Positions 17,095 through 25,992 are shown, numbered from the stretch's first letter. The stretch is DNA of 44,348 nt from JANQIV01 sp050117315 (GCA_050117315.1 JASFMY010000044.1:1-44348), one strand, 5' to 3'. A program made the numbers and translations. The notes: generated from the sequence alone by a model not told the origin.

Positions 17095-17337
17095 ATTCTC
17101 ATGTGTTATTTGTCGAAGGAGCGCTTTTCCCGGAGAGAACCGAGCCTGCGAGCTCAGCGAAGAGCCTGCCCGTAGCGGCGGGGATCGTGGCTATGATTAT
17201 TTATATTTTATAGGAGTTATTCCCGAATGCTTTAATCGGGAATCTTCTAAAAAAACAGATTCCGTGTAAAACCATCACGGAATAACAATCCTTAAGTTGA
17301 CAGCATTGCTTACCAGGAAAGCCCATAGTTGTGTGTA

Positions 17338-17571
17338 CTAATCAATCATTCTTTCCCCAACTTGTCCCGAAGATATTATGAAAAAGTTGGGGCTATTGCT
17401 AATATCTCGCATTAAGTTGACGCCTATGAGTTTTTCAGGATTTAATTTGATATTCAGGTATTTCGCCCACCCTGAACTGCATCGTCTTCTTTCTTCAATT
17501 GTGCTGATGTTATCTTTATAGGTAGGACAATTGGAACAATCACATCCGCATCTTGCTATGCTTATTTCCAT
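17338..17571 (-). pseudogene. DUF3795-type Cys-rich protein, truncated
   Basis: The first 50 residues (IARCGCDCSNCPTYKDNI, then RRRCSSGWAKYLNIKLNPEK) match the N-terminal half of DUF3795 proteins, small Cys-rich proteins that continue with a CDGC block and end near 110-130 residues. Here the match ends at KLIG and the remaining 27 residues are unrelated. No continuation was found in the other frames down to 17280. It is probably a fragment whose 3' half was replaced by repeat-rich DNA. Function of intact members is unknown, with zinc or Fe-S binding suspected. Confidence 0.6.
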
Positions 17572-17693
17572 TGCAGTACCTTTTTATTATTGGTGCTAAC
17601 TTTCGTATATAAACAGCCTGAGGTTAAAGCGAACTACAATTTTTCAATTTACAAACAACCCGCTTAATTTTTATATACCCTGTTACCTTCAGG

Positions 17694-19316
17694 CTATTCC
17701 TTACCCAGCCCGGTATAAGTTAAGGAAGGCTTTGAATGATAATTTTCTTTTTTCCAGAAACGCAGTAAAAAATCAATATCTTCTAAATATTCCTTGCCAA
17801 TATCATCTTTAAAAAAAGGCAGCTTGGTTTTACAATTGTCAATACAGTACTTAACCAATTCCGTTGACATTTCTTCAGACATTAATAAATGTAATATATC
17901 ACCCTCACTTTCTTTTATGTTATAAAAGGGATTATTTTTCAAAGGGAATGCACTGTTAACACCCAGGGCAATTTCTACACCGGTTTTTGGATTAAAGAAG
18001 AACAGCCCTGTCTCAGAAATTTCCGTAAAATCGGGTTTTTCTTTATTTTTCTCTCCAAAGTAACCTTCTTTTTTTGCCCTGTTCTCAGCTTGTTCCATCT
18101 CTTTTTTAGAAAGGTTTAAAGAGTTATTGAAATACTCTATGTAACTTTCATAGAAATCATTAATCTTACCAGACCTCATAAAAGCTATAGGAGAACCGTT
18201 ATTAAAGGTTAAAAAGGCGTCCTGTTGTTCTTGAAGTACATTGGCTGTGTCCTGTTGATTATGGTCTAAAAAGTTTACTTCCATCCTGCTGCTTAGTGAA
18301 TTTTTTTCATCTAAAACTAAATTTGGATCAAATTCTGTTTGAAAACTTATTCCCGAAAACCACCATTCATTTTTCCATTGAACAATTCCAAGAAACATTA
18401 TAGTATCGATTTCTTCCAGTTCCGAATACCTGTCATAAGACTTTTTGGTTAGTTCAAATTTTTTCCCCGAAGCAATATGTTCTAAAAATATGTTTTGTTC
18501 GTCCTGACCTTTATATAAAAAGAATCCCCTAATTCTTTGAGACATATTAAGTAACCCGGTACTTGCCGGGTGTTCTTCTCCCAGTATTTCCGCCGCCCAT
18601 TCATTCCCTTTTAAGCTTAATAACCGCGTACAGTTTTTATGTAAGAAAGAATCTCTATGTTCCCGTAAATACATTAATGTATCTTCATCGGTTTTTTCTT
18701 CAGTTTGTTCTATTAATTCATATTCTTGTTCTTCTAATTTTAAAGATGTATCGGGAAAGAATAAATACGTATTAAAAAGAATTCTATCAATAAAATGACG
18801 CATTATATAATAATCGTCTTCGTCTTTATCTATATTGTAGAATGATTTTAGATGTTTATTTTCAGGAGCAAACTCATATTCTTTTTCCAGTACCTGCATA
18901 ACTTCCGAGGCAATATCAATAATAAAATCGTTAAACGGGGTTACAAATTTTTCTTCCTGGAATGTGTTTAAGAAATACCACACCAAAAACGAAATATCCT
19001 GTTCATTAATTTCATTTTCGTAATATTCGTCGGTATTGTAAAACGGAAGTTTCTTATTGTAAAGTTTAGAGTGATAATTTATAAATGAATTCCAGACATT
19101 TGTTTCGGAAATAATATCTTCAAAATATGATGCTAAAAAGCAAGACATTAGATCACTCCCTTCTTCACCTAAGTATATCTCTAAATCATAGGAATATCCT
19201 TTCATTAAGGTTGTCTTAATGTTATTCGATAATTTAAGATAATAACTATCTGTTGATGTTTGCTTGTCGTATGGTTTTAGCTCCAACCATTGCTTTATGT
19301 ATATTCTTCTTTTCAT
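17694..19316 (-). CDS. Large hypothetical protein, DUF3843-like
   Basis: 540 residues, soluble, acidic, with no signal peptide or membrane segment. The opening IYIKQWLELKPYDKQTSTDS recalls Bacteroidota DUF3843 proteins, a link made from memory and not tested. Visible features are a Glu/Asp-rich middle (about 195-215, LEEQEYELIEQTEEKTDEDT), an aromatic segment around FLGIVQWKNEWWFSGI that looks like a small beta domain, and a helical C-terminus. No catalytic motif was recognised. It stands alone between non-coding stretches and has no operon partner. The open frame is long and clean, so it is probably a real gene. Confidence 0.7.
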   Translation of the reverse strand: MKRRIYIKQWLELKPYDKQTSTDSYYLKLSNNIKTTLMKGYSYDLEIYLGEEGSDLMSCFLASYFEDIISETNVWNSFINYHSKLYNKKLPFYNTDEYYENEINEQDISFLVWYFLNTFQEEKFVTPFNDFIIDIASEVMQVLEKEYEFAPENKHLKSFYNIDKDEDDYYIMRHFIDRILFNTYLFFPDTSLKLEEQEYELIEQTEEKTDEDTLMYLREHRDSFLHKNCTRLLSLKGNEWAAEILGEEHPASTGLLNMSQRIRGFFLYKGQDEQNIFLEHIASGKKFELTKKSYDRYSELEEIDTIMFLGIVQWKNEWWFSGISFQTEFDPNLVLDEKNSLSSRMEVNFLDHNQQDTANVLQEQQDAFLTFNNGSPIAFMRSGKINDFYESYIEYFNNSLNLSKKEMEQAENRAKKEGYFGEKNKEKPDFTEISETGLFFFNPKTGVEIALGVNSAFPLKNNPFYNIKESEGDILHLLMSEEMSTELVKYCIDNCKTKLPFFKDDIGKEYLEDIDFLLRFWKKENYHSKPSLTYTGLGKE

Positions 19317-19899
19317 TTTACCTCAATATTATTAGGACATTTTTTGTTTGCAGGCAGCATAGTAATAAACGTGTTACGCTCATTACAAAATGAGTTAAAT
19401 TGTTATATTTTTGCCGTACAAGTTAGATGCAGAAGTATAAAAAAGCAAGAATTAATACTTAGCTGCTTGTATAAAACAAAATCTTAAATATATAGAAATA
19501 CGCATCGCTTGAAAGACGGCTTGCATCAAATTGAATTCATAATTTCCCGGTGTTTTTTTTCGTTTACAATGAACTGCTTTGCTGCCGGAAGGGCGTAAAT
19601 TTTTTAATGTTGCCTGTATAAACACGCCCTTCCACGATAGGAGGGTAAACTTTCCACACAACGTAGTTTTTGCTGTTGATATACCTATAAACCTCTGGCA
19701 AAAACTTTGCGCTTTTCTTTCTAAAAAGGATTTACTATAGTTATGGTTAGTCCTCTCTTTACATTGAGAAGTACAAACAAAAAATCAAAGGATAACGTGT
19801 TAAATCTTTACAACGCCAAGTCAAATGTAATGGCTTCATTTTATCCCCGCAACTTGAATGAGCCAACTTACCATGGTTGGGTTCATTAGCTTTTGCTGG
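19317..19899. other. Intergenic region, two hairpins, no convincing gene
   Basis: A 10-base GC-rich inverted repeat (GGAAGGGCGT at 19587-19596, ACGCCCTTCC at 19624-19633) stands out from the AT-rich background. A second imperfect hairpin (about 19857-19888, AATGAGCCAAC with GTTGGGTTCATT) lies just past the 3' end of the barrel-like gene and may be its terminator. A 69-codon open frame over the first hairpin has no recognisable domain and is not called. Confidence 0.5.
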
Positions 19900-20703
19900 T
19901 TATATTACATTAAATTTTATACCTATTCCTAAGCTTATATTAAACTTTGTATTGACATCTTGAACTGAGATATTAGAAAAATAATATTTACTGCCAACAG
20001 AATATAAGATGTTATTATTAATCAGTTGACCTCGATATAGTAATTCCAAATATCCAACATATTCAACCTTTGTAGAATATAATGCAGAAGAGAAAAGTTT
20101 CTTCTGCGAGACAACTGACGCTTTCCCTCCATAATGGATGCCTAATAACAATTCTCCGGTATCAATTTTATATTTCCCCCCAATACCAGCGGAAATAGCA
20201 GACAAACTATATGAATTATCATCTACGTACCTCCCATTTGAATAACTCATCTGAAAATAGATTTCCTTGAGAATTTTTGGTGAAAAGTTGAATAGCACTT
20301 CTATATTTTCTGCTCGATTGGACATAATATTTAACATACAAACTACATCTTGCAAAACTTTATTTTTTCTTAATTGTGGTTTTTCGTATCTAGCATTCCC
20401 CATTTCTAATATAAAATCATCCCCATTTTCAATCTTCTCTACATTAGATACATAAGTTAATATTGTGTCTAAAATATTTTCATTATCGGTAACAATTTTA
20501 GAAATAACTTTATAACTCACCGTTTGATTGTCTTCCAAAGTTAGGCCATAAGATGCAACAGCAATGATTTTAGAATCAATTCTGTTTTCGACAGATTTAA
20601 TAAAAATTTTAGTTGAATTATCTTCAGTAATCTTTGATTGTGAGTTAACCAAGGAAACAATAAAGAATTGAAAAAATATCAGAACTAAAAGAAACTTTCG
20701 CAT
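19900..20703 (-). CDS. Exported hypothetical protein, probable outer-membrane beta-barrel
   Basis: 267 residues with a clear signal peptide (FLLVLIFFQFFIVSLVNSQS, about 4-23). The N-terminal third is polar with no known motif. The rest shows alternating hydrophobic/aromatic strands and turns, for example GELLLGIHYGG, VEYVGYLELLYRG and ILYSVGSKYYFS. It ends FNISLGIGIKFNVI, the kind of amphipathic last strand seen in outer-membrane proteins. The transported or bound partner is unknown. It is a single-gene unit with no homologue I can name. Confidence 0.6.
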   Translation of the reverse strand: MRKFLLVLIFFQFFIVSLVNSQSKITEDNSTKIFIKSVENRIDSKIIAVASYGLTLEDNQTVSYKVISKIVTDNENILDTILTYVSNVEKIENGDDFILEMGNARYEKPQLRKNKVLQDVVCMLNIMSNRAENIEVLFNFSPKILKEIYFQMSYSNGRYVDDNSYSLSAISAGIGGKYKIDTGELLLGIHYGGKASVVSQKKLFSSALYSTKVEYVGYLELLYRGQLINNNILYSVGSKYYFSNISVQDVNTKFNISLGIGIKFNVI

Positions 20704-21308
20704 AATATTTCCTTTTGTATTTTTGTAAAAAAATAGATTTTTAATTCCGGCACCGCTTTTTGAACCATGTCTTCTTTGTAGGTTTTTACAGTAAAGATTA
20801 TATTCGGTTAAATATTAATTCTAAAATATGCAAACTGCTTTTTATACTCAACCATTAAAAATTTGTTTTATTTAATTCCCCTTTGTGTTCACTTTGGCAG
20901 AAGTGAGAAATCTTTGCATTCAGTAAGATTTTTCTCTCTCTCGGCAGCATTTGTGTATTTGTATTTTACTCATCTCTTCCGGGCAATGTATTATATCATA
21001 AACTTTTATTGTAACAATTATTGGGGACGCTACGGCGGATTGCGTCCTCTATAACTAGACCAATAATATGCCGCCCCGTTTTTTTCCGGTGACAGAGCAA
21101 CTAGGGATTAATACTGCCTTTTTCTACAGACACTAATATCAGCAAGTCAAAGTTGGGATTTTGAATTTTGTTTTTTAATACTTATTGAATTATTTTACGC
21201 GATAAACGAACAACAAGTGAACATATAGACCCAATACACCCAATCCGTGTATTGGGATGTTAACGGTCTTTGGTTACCAAAAAGGCAAAATATAAAAGGA
21301 ACTGTTTT
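20704..21308. other. Intergenic region with degenerate hairpin elements, no gene
   Basis: About 600 bases. GAGAAATCTTT (20905-20915) and AAGATTTTTCTC (20925-20936) form a decayed copy of the hairpin at 16633-16674. A perfect 10-bp hairpin lies close to the next gene and is listed separately. Short frames here have no recognisable product. Confidence 0.5.
21230..21256. promoter_or_regulatory. 10-bp hairpin in the leader of the SnoaL-like gene
   Basis: CCCAATACAC (21230-21239) pairs exactly with GTGTATTGGG (21247-21256) around a 7-base loop. It ends 52 bases before the ATG at 21309. It could be a protein operator, a leader structure or a dispersed palindrome; nothing decides between them. Confidence 0.45.
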
Positions 21309-21722
21309 ATGGACAACGGAGAAATGATTAGAAATTTTTATGAAAATATTGTATCTAACAATCTGCTTGAAGAGATAGACAAGTATGTTTCTATAGATTG
21401 CACAGCAAGAAGTGGAGAACAAAATACCCCAATTGGAGTTGAAGGAATGAGACAACATGTTATTGATGTCAGAAAGACCTATCCTGATTTAAAGATTAGA
21501 ATTATTCGTCAACATGTTGATAATGATTTTGTTATTTCAGAAATAATAACGGAAGCTACACATCTTGGAGAGTGGTTGGGAATTAAACCCACCGGGAAAA
21601 AAATAATTTTTACTGGTGTAAACATTGACCGGGTCATTGATAATAAAATTGTTGAACACGGCGGTGCAGCAAACATATTCGATACTTTTTGGGCAGAAAA
21701 AATAATTCAAGCATGTTCATAA
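21309..21722 (+). CDS. SnoaL-like ester cyclase / NTF2-like protein
   Basis: 137 residues from the ATG at 21309, chosen over 21270 because AAGGA lies about 8 bases upstream and the fold starts there. It has the NTF2/SnoaL cone fold: NGEMIRNFYENIVSNNLLEEI, then IGVEGMRQHVIDVRKTYPDL, the central ATHLGEWLGIKPTGKKI (typical of the ester cyclase branch), and a C-terminal strand NKIVEHGGAANIFDTFW. Members include polyketide cyclases, but most of this branch are uncharacterised and no polyketide genes are near. It stands 74 bases before the broken gamma-carbonic-anhydrase-like gene. Confidence 0.8.
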   Translation: MDNGEMIRNFYENIVSNNLLEEIDKYVSIDCTARSGEQNTPIGVEGMRQHVIDVRKTYPDLKIRIIRQHVDNDFVISEIITEATHLGEWLGIKPTGKKIIFTGVNIDRVIDNKIVEHGGAANIFDTFWAEKIIQACS

Positions 21723-21796
21723 AACAATGGCAACCAACGATCCAATAACAGCAGTTGTGCGCAAGTTTGGCAGACCATAACAAAACGAGATAACAC

Positions 21797-22411
21797 ATGA
21801 TGATAAAACATTTAGATAAAGAACCCACGATTGATTCTTCTTCTTTTGTAGCACCTAATGCTGTGATTTGTGGAGACGTTAGGATTGGAAAAAATGTGAG
21901 AGTAATGTTTGGTGCGCAGATTATTGCTGAGAGTAGTCCGATTTTGATTGGAGATAATTGTATTATTCTTGAGAATGCAGTTATTAGAGGAACAGATAAG
22001 TTTCCCGTGTTAATTGGAAATAACTGTTTGATAGGACCCAATGCTCATCTTGCGGGTTGTATAGTTGAGGATAACGTATTTATTGCAACAGGAGCATCGA
22101 TATTTCATGGAGCAACCTTAAGGACAGGTTCCGAGGTGAGGATTAATGGTGTGGTTCATCTAAAAACAATATTACCAGAGAATACTTCTGTGCCGATTAA
22201 TTAGGTAGCAGTTGGAGACCCTGTTCAAATCTTGCCATCTGATAAACATGATGAGATATGGGCAATTCAAAAACCATTGAATTTTCCATTAACAGTATAT
22301 GGTATAAATAGACCAAAATCCAGAGAATCGAATAATATGGCTGAGATTTGTAAGGTAATGGCTGAAAGATTAAAATCTCATTTGGATAATGAAATAATAG
22401 AAAATGAGTAA
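21797..22411 (+). pseudogene. Gamma-carbonic-anhydrase-like hexapeptide protein, broken by one TAG
   Basis: The first 135 codons encode a left-handed beta-helix (APNAVICGDVRIGKNVRVMF and repeated I-G-x-x hexapeptides). They end LPENTSVPIN, then TAG (22202-22204). The same frame continues VAVGDPVQILPSDKHDEIWA and on for 67 codons to a TAA at 22409-22411, as intact members do. Homologues recalled have PIGWVAVGDP at this point, so Trp136 (TGG) has become TAG. The helix core is complete, so a truncated trimer could still form, but the C-terminal helix is lost unless the stop is read through. Function of the family branch (carbonic anhydrase or acyltransferase) is not settled. Confidence 0.85.
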
Positions 22412-22872
22412 AAAAACACAGCGCTAGCCAAAATAATGATAGATTCAAAAAATCACAAAAAAGAAATTTTATTTTGGTTATAGCGATAAGATTAGGACCT
22501 ATCTTAACTCAGAAAATCTTTTCACAGGAGATAATAGCTTTCATGAATCAGACAAATATACACAAGCCAAATTGGTTTTGGGATTTAGTTTTTATTTAGA
22601 ACTCACCTAAATCCTCCCCGCCTCCCAAAGTCTCCTACGGCGGGCAGGTCTTAAAAAGAGAGGATTTTATGGCAAAATCCCAAAACCTATTTGCTACAAG
22701 TATATGTACGTTTTAGACAAACAGAAAACAATAGAGCTTCCGTTAAAAAAAGGTAAGAATGGGTTAATAATGGAAATATCAGAGAAAAATTTCGGTTGGA
22801 GATTTACTACACAACTAGAAAATCTAAAGGCATAGAATTAATAAATGAATTGAATACAAAATAAAAAATCGT
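22412..22872. other. Intergenic region with gene fragments
   Basis: One frame near 22466-22611 reads GYSDKIRTYLNSENLFTGDN and ends AKLVLGFSFYLELT, resembling the last strands of an outer-membrane barrel, with no start. A GC-richer piece (22606-22670, with CGGCGGGCAGG) looks like a dispersed intergenic element. A 43-codon frame (22704-22835) starts MYVLDKQKTIELPLKKGKNG and is either a small orphan or a fragment. Nothing here is supported as a working gene. Confidence 0.4.
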
Positions 22873-23819
22873 ATGAAACACTTTAAAGAATTGGTATTAC
22901 TTATCGGAATTTTATGTTGTCTTTATGCTTGCCAACAAACCGATAACGCAGTATTTAATTAGATTTACAGTTTAATTGAACAAGAGAATTACTTCAAAGC
23001 GAAAGAGCTCTACGATTCCAACAAAAATGATTTATCGAAAACCTATTAACAATTTACTGAAGCTATTTTAAATAATGCTTTTAATCAATCGAAAGAATCG
23101 GAAAAGGACATTGATTATCTGATAAAAAACAAAATGGATATTCCCGATTCCTTGAAATTGGAGTTGTATGCTGCTCATAAAAGTAATTCCTTAAAATTAT
23201 TCAATTACAAAGGAGCAAAAAATGCAGTTACTATTATTCTAAAAGATTATAAAGAATATCTTAACGAATCGGAAATAAAAGATTACGAAAATGATTTTAA
23301 ACTTTACTCTGCTTTGGAAAATGTTCCCCCGCAAAAAGTAGTTATTCGTGAAAAATCAACCATTCAAACAACAAAAGATATGGTTGGGCTGTACTCTTTA
23401 AAAGAAATACACATAACACAAGACGGCAAATTTATTGTTCCGAAAGAAGATACCAATTTTACCGGGAATTCCAACTTTGCGATGGACGGCTTGATGCCGA
23501 TGATATACATAGAAGGGAAACATTTTCGTTTTGATACCGGTGCTGATTCAACCGTTCTGTACCATAAGTACTATGTTGAAAATCAACAAGAAATAGAACA
23601 ACAATATCAACTCCAAAAATTCTGTTTTGCCGGAGCCGGCGGACAGAAGAGTATGAAGGATTTATAATTGACCGCTCATTTAATATCTTAGGAAAGGATG
23701 TAACCTTAAAAAATGTAAAGCTGCTAAAAAACAAAATTTATGATGACGAAACTTATTATGGAAATATAGGTCAAGATTTAATTCAGAAATTTGATCAAAA
23801 GTTCATCAGATTTAAATAA
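22873..23819 (+). pseudogene. Retropepsin-like aspartic protease lipoprotein, multiply disrupted
   Basis: Begins MKHFKELVLLIGILCCLYAC, a lipoprotein signal with lipobox LYAC. In-frame TAG (22960-22962, codon 30) and TAA (23047-23049, codon 59) follow. A long open stretch then holds the aspartic protease motif RFDTGADSTVLYHKYY. Around 23640-23655 the frame shifts: the other frame continues EEYEGFIIDRSFNILGKDV and then YYGNIGQDLIQKFD, the second conserved block of single-domain retropepsins, ending at a TAA (23817-23819). Three independent lesions show a non-functional gene. An internal start at 23134 would give only a piece lacking the last motif. Intact relatives are periplasmic proteins of unknown substrate in Bacteroidota. 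Confidence 0.82.
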
Positions 23820-24120
23820 ATAGTGTCCGGTCGGATACACATATGTATTTACAAATAAATAAATTATATACTTTTTTTGACTCGAATTATTCCAGATGGC
23901 TAATTTGCCACACCCCCCTACTGGCGAGGCAGGTTGTTTTATTCCCGTTGAAGCTTTGTCTCAACTATTTTAGCATTGAGCTATTTAACATTTGATACGT
24001 TTATTCAAGCGTGAAATACTTTGGATCTTATTTGTTTATATCTATTTGCTGATATTCGACCAGATATTAAAATTACTAACAAAAAAAGTTTTTGTAACCA
24101 GCCAGAAATAAGAGGAAAAT
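23820..24120. other. Intergenic region, one repeat fragment
   Basis: Contains GGCGAGGCAGG at 23923-23933, shared with the element at 16690-16700; GAGGCAGGTT also occurs inverted at the very end of the window (44339-44348). No gene or clear terminator recognised. Confidence 0.5.
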
Positions 24121-24624
24121 TTATAATTTCAAATTTATTTTTATTTGTTTATACTCCTTCCAAAAAAGCGGAATCAAAAGAGAAATTACAAATATTATAA
24201 TACCTAGACCAAAAAAGAAATACCCTACTTCTTTAGCATTCTGTAACATATCTATTTCGCGCAACAAATAAGTCCAATCATGATAAACTTTATTGCCTCC
24301 AAGTAGAGGTAATTTTCTTTCAAGAGCGTCCCCTGCATATACACTTATGTTAAGCAAATTCTGTCCCATCCAAATTAAAGAAATTTGTGCTCCTAATTTC
24401 TTTTGGTTCGAAACAAAGTAGTAAACAAAAACAAGCGGCAGAATTATCTGCATTAATGTCCCGCCTAGTGTATAAAGAAACTTCGGAAAGATACTAAATA
24501 TCCCATGCCCGCCTTCATGAATCAATAAATTAAAATGATCAAGCAAAGGAATAAATTTCCCCTGGTTCATAATAACCAAAACAACGACCGGCAATAAAAT
24601 TAATGAAGGTACCCATTTTTTCAT
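24121..24624 (-). CDS. Membrane protein with HEGGH motif, possible M50-like metalloprotease
   Basis: 167 residues with four predicted membrane segments (about 5-21, 50-71, 80-98 in part, and 132-155). The first is followed by LIHEGGHGIFSIFPKFLY, with His36-Glu37-x-x-His40 matching the HExxH zinc motif at a membrane edge. GGTLMQIILPLVFVYYF follows, as in M50-type integral membrane proteins. A third ligand could be the Asp or His in KVYHDWTYLL. The protein is shorter than site-2 proteases and lacks a PDZ domain, so enzymatic activity is inferred only. It lies 33 bases after the asparaginase gene and is probably cotranscribed with it. Confidence 0.6.
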   Translation of the reverse strand: MKKWVPSLILLPVVVLVIMNQGKFIPLLDHFNLLIHEGGHGIFSIFPKFLYTLGGTLMQIILPLVFVYYFVSNQKKLGAQISLIWMGQNLLNISVYAGDALERKLPLLGGNKVYHDWTYLLREIDMLQNAKEVGYFFFGLGIIIFVISLLIPLFWKEYKQIKINLKL

Positions 24625-24657
24625 TCAAAAATCTCATTCTTTCTCTTTACCATAATT

Positions 24658-25632
24658 TTAATCCTCGAACATCTTTCTAAGTTTATTTTCATCATCAGTA
24701 ATTCCGAGACAAATAATAAGTTTAATCCTCGCTTTTTGCCCGTTAAGGTACTCAGCAAAAATAACCCCTTCCTTTTTCAGCCATTTCCCTGCGCCGGGAT
24801 AACTATATGCATCAATTGTTTCACCCGACGGGCATCTTGAAACAAGAATAACAGGTATCCCTTTTTGTCGGACATATCTAATTCCTTCGAATACTGCCGG
24901 GGGCACGTTTCCAACACCCATAGCCTCTACTACAAGTCCGTCTATATTTGTCTCTGCAGAAAATTTAAAGAATTTTTCATCCATGCCGGTATAAACCTTT
25001 ATTAAATCAACATTAGTATTAATTTTATCTGTAACAAATGTCTCAAGTTTGATTGGCGCCCTATTAAAAAAAACATACTCTCTGTCAACAAAACCTATTG
25101 CACCAAAGTCAAGGCTGTGAAACGTCTCAAGATCTTCCGTATGTGTTTTTGTTACTTCACTTGCTGCATTTATTTCACCATTCAAACAAACAAGTACTCC
25201 AAGGTTTTTACTGTTTTTATTATCAATTATTCTTATTGCATCTATCAAGTTGGCAGGACCATCCCAATCCGGTTCCGTACTGGTTTTCATCGCTCCTATT
25301 ATAACTACCGGCTTTTCCGATTTTACTGTTAAATCAAGAAAATATGCTGTTTCTTCTAAAGTATCCGTACCGTGCGTTATAATTACACCGTCTATGTCAT
25401 CCTTTAATAAAAATTCATTTACTTTTGCAGAAAGCTCTAACATAATCTCAGGAGTAATATGTGGACTTGGATAATTACCAAATTGGTAACAATCCAACCT
25501 TGCTAGTTCTTTTGCAGCAGGTATCAACTCAAGTAATTGATCTCCTTGATAAAAGGGTACTGCCCCTCCTGTTTCTTCATCTATTTTCATTGAAAACGTC
25601 CCGCCGGTAAAAATAACTTTTATGTTTTTCAT
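24658..25632 (-). CDS. L-asparaginase (type I/II family)
   Basis: Hydrolyses asparagine to aspartate and ammonia. The 324-residue protein has both catalytic blocks: FTGGTFSM (8-15, nucleophile Thr12) and IITHGTDTLEETAYFL (84-99, Thr89-Asp90). KSEKPVVIIGAMK and GLVVEAMGVGNVPP follow, giving the normal two-domain length. There is no signal peptide, so it is cytoplasmic and closer to type I. Most relatives have TGGTI at the first block; TGGTF is a small variation. Confidence 0.9.
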   Translation of the reverse strand: MKNIKVIFTGGTFSMKIDEETGGAVPFYQGDQLLELIPAAKELARLDCYQFGNYPSPHITPEIMLELSAKVNEFLLKDDIDGVIITHGTDTLEETAYFLDLTVKSEKPVVIIGAMKTSTEPDWDGPANLIDAIRIIDNKNSKNLGVLVCLNGEINAASEVTKTHTEDLETFHSLDFGAIGFVDREYVFFNRAPIKLETFVTDKINTNVDLIKVYTGMDEKFFKFSAETNIDGLVVEAMGVGNVPPAVFEGIRYVRQKGIPVILVSRCPSGETIDAYSYPGAGKWLKKEGVIFAEYLNGQKARIKLIICLGITDDENKLRKMFED

Positions 25633-25925
25633 AATAATTTTTCTAAATTTTTTTCACAAAAATTAGTAAAAAAATAGAGGACTGTTGTTAATTATTTTTA
25701 ACGAAATATAAAATGGTTTTTGTAGACATGAACTACCACGCCGCAAGCGGCGGGGAACTTACCCTAAGTGATTAAAAACCAAATTTAAGTAAAAATTTTA
25801 TCTCATTATTTTTTAACGGCTTAGATATAACCGATAGATTTAATTTGCGGCGAAGACAAAATAATTATATTTTCATTCCGCTCAAAGGGCATCAAAATTA
25901 TGTTAACAACTTGTTGATAACATTC

Positions 25926-25947
25926 GTTTGTGAAACGTTTCACAAAC
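25926..25947. promoter_or_regulatory. Perfect 22-base palindrome upstream of dnaA
   Basis: GTTTGTGAAAC is followed directly by its complement GTTTCACAAAC. The centre, GAAACGTTTC, looks like a LacI-type operator core. It also contains the parS half-sequence GTTTCAC in everted order compared with the parS sites at 9748 and 9802. The binding protein is unknown. Confidence 0.75.
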
Positions 25948-25992
25948 TGCTTATTAAATGCTTACTGAAATAAAAAAAAACGTTTTTTGTTT

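Larger units (their letters stand above)
16446..17337. other. Long intergenic region with several repeat structures, no convincing gene
   Basis: About 890 bases after clpB. A 10-base inverted repeat (GATTCAGTAA at 16460-16469, TTACTGAATC at 16527-16536) encloses a second partly paired segment. A weak hairpin followed by TTTTTT near 16550-16576 may end clpB transcription. Dispersed hairpin elements, a 42-base tandem repeat and another perfect hairpin are listed separately. Short open frames here show no recognisable protein and follow the repeats. Confidence 0.6.

Noticed and set aside
16723..17269. Open frames over the 42-base repeat and the hairpin elements.
   Set aside because: They are open only because the repeat period is a multiple of three or by chance; no start signals and no family match.
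19452..19661. 69-codon minus-strand frame beginning MCGKFT, resembling the start of SRAP-domain proteins.
   Set aside because: The likeness ends after six residues and the frame runs over a GC-rich inverted repeat.
21797..23819. Stop-codon reassignment (TAG or TAA read as an amino acid), since several genes have in-frame stops.
   Set aside because: Core genes here end normally at TAA, TAG or TGA and contain none internally; the broken genes also carry a frameshift or use both TAA and TAG, which fits decay.
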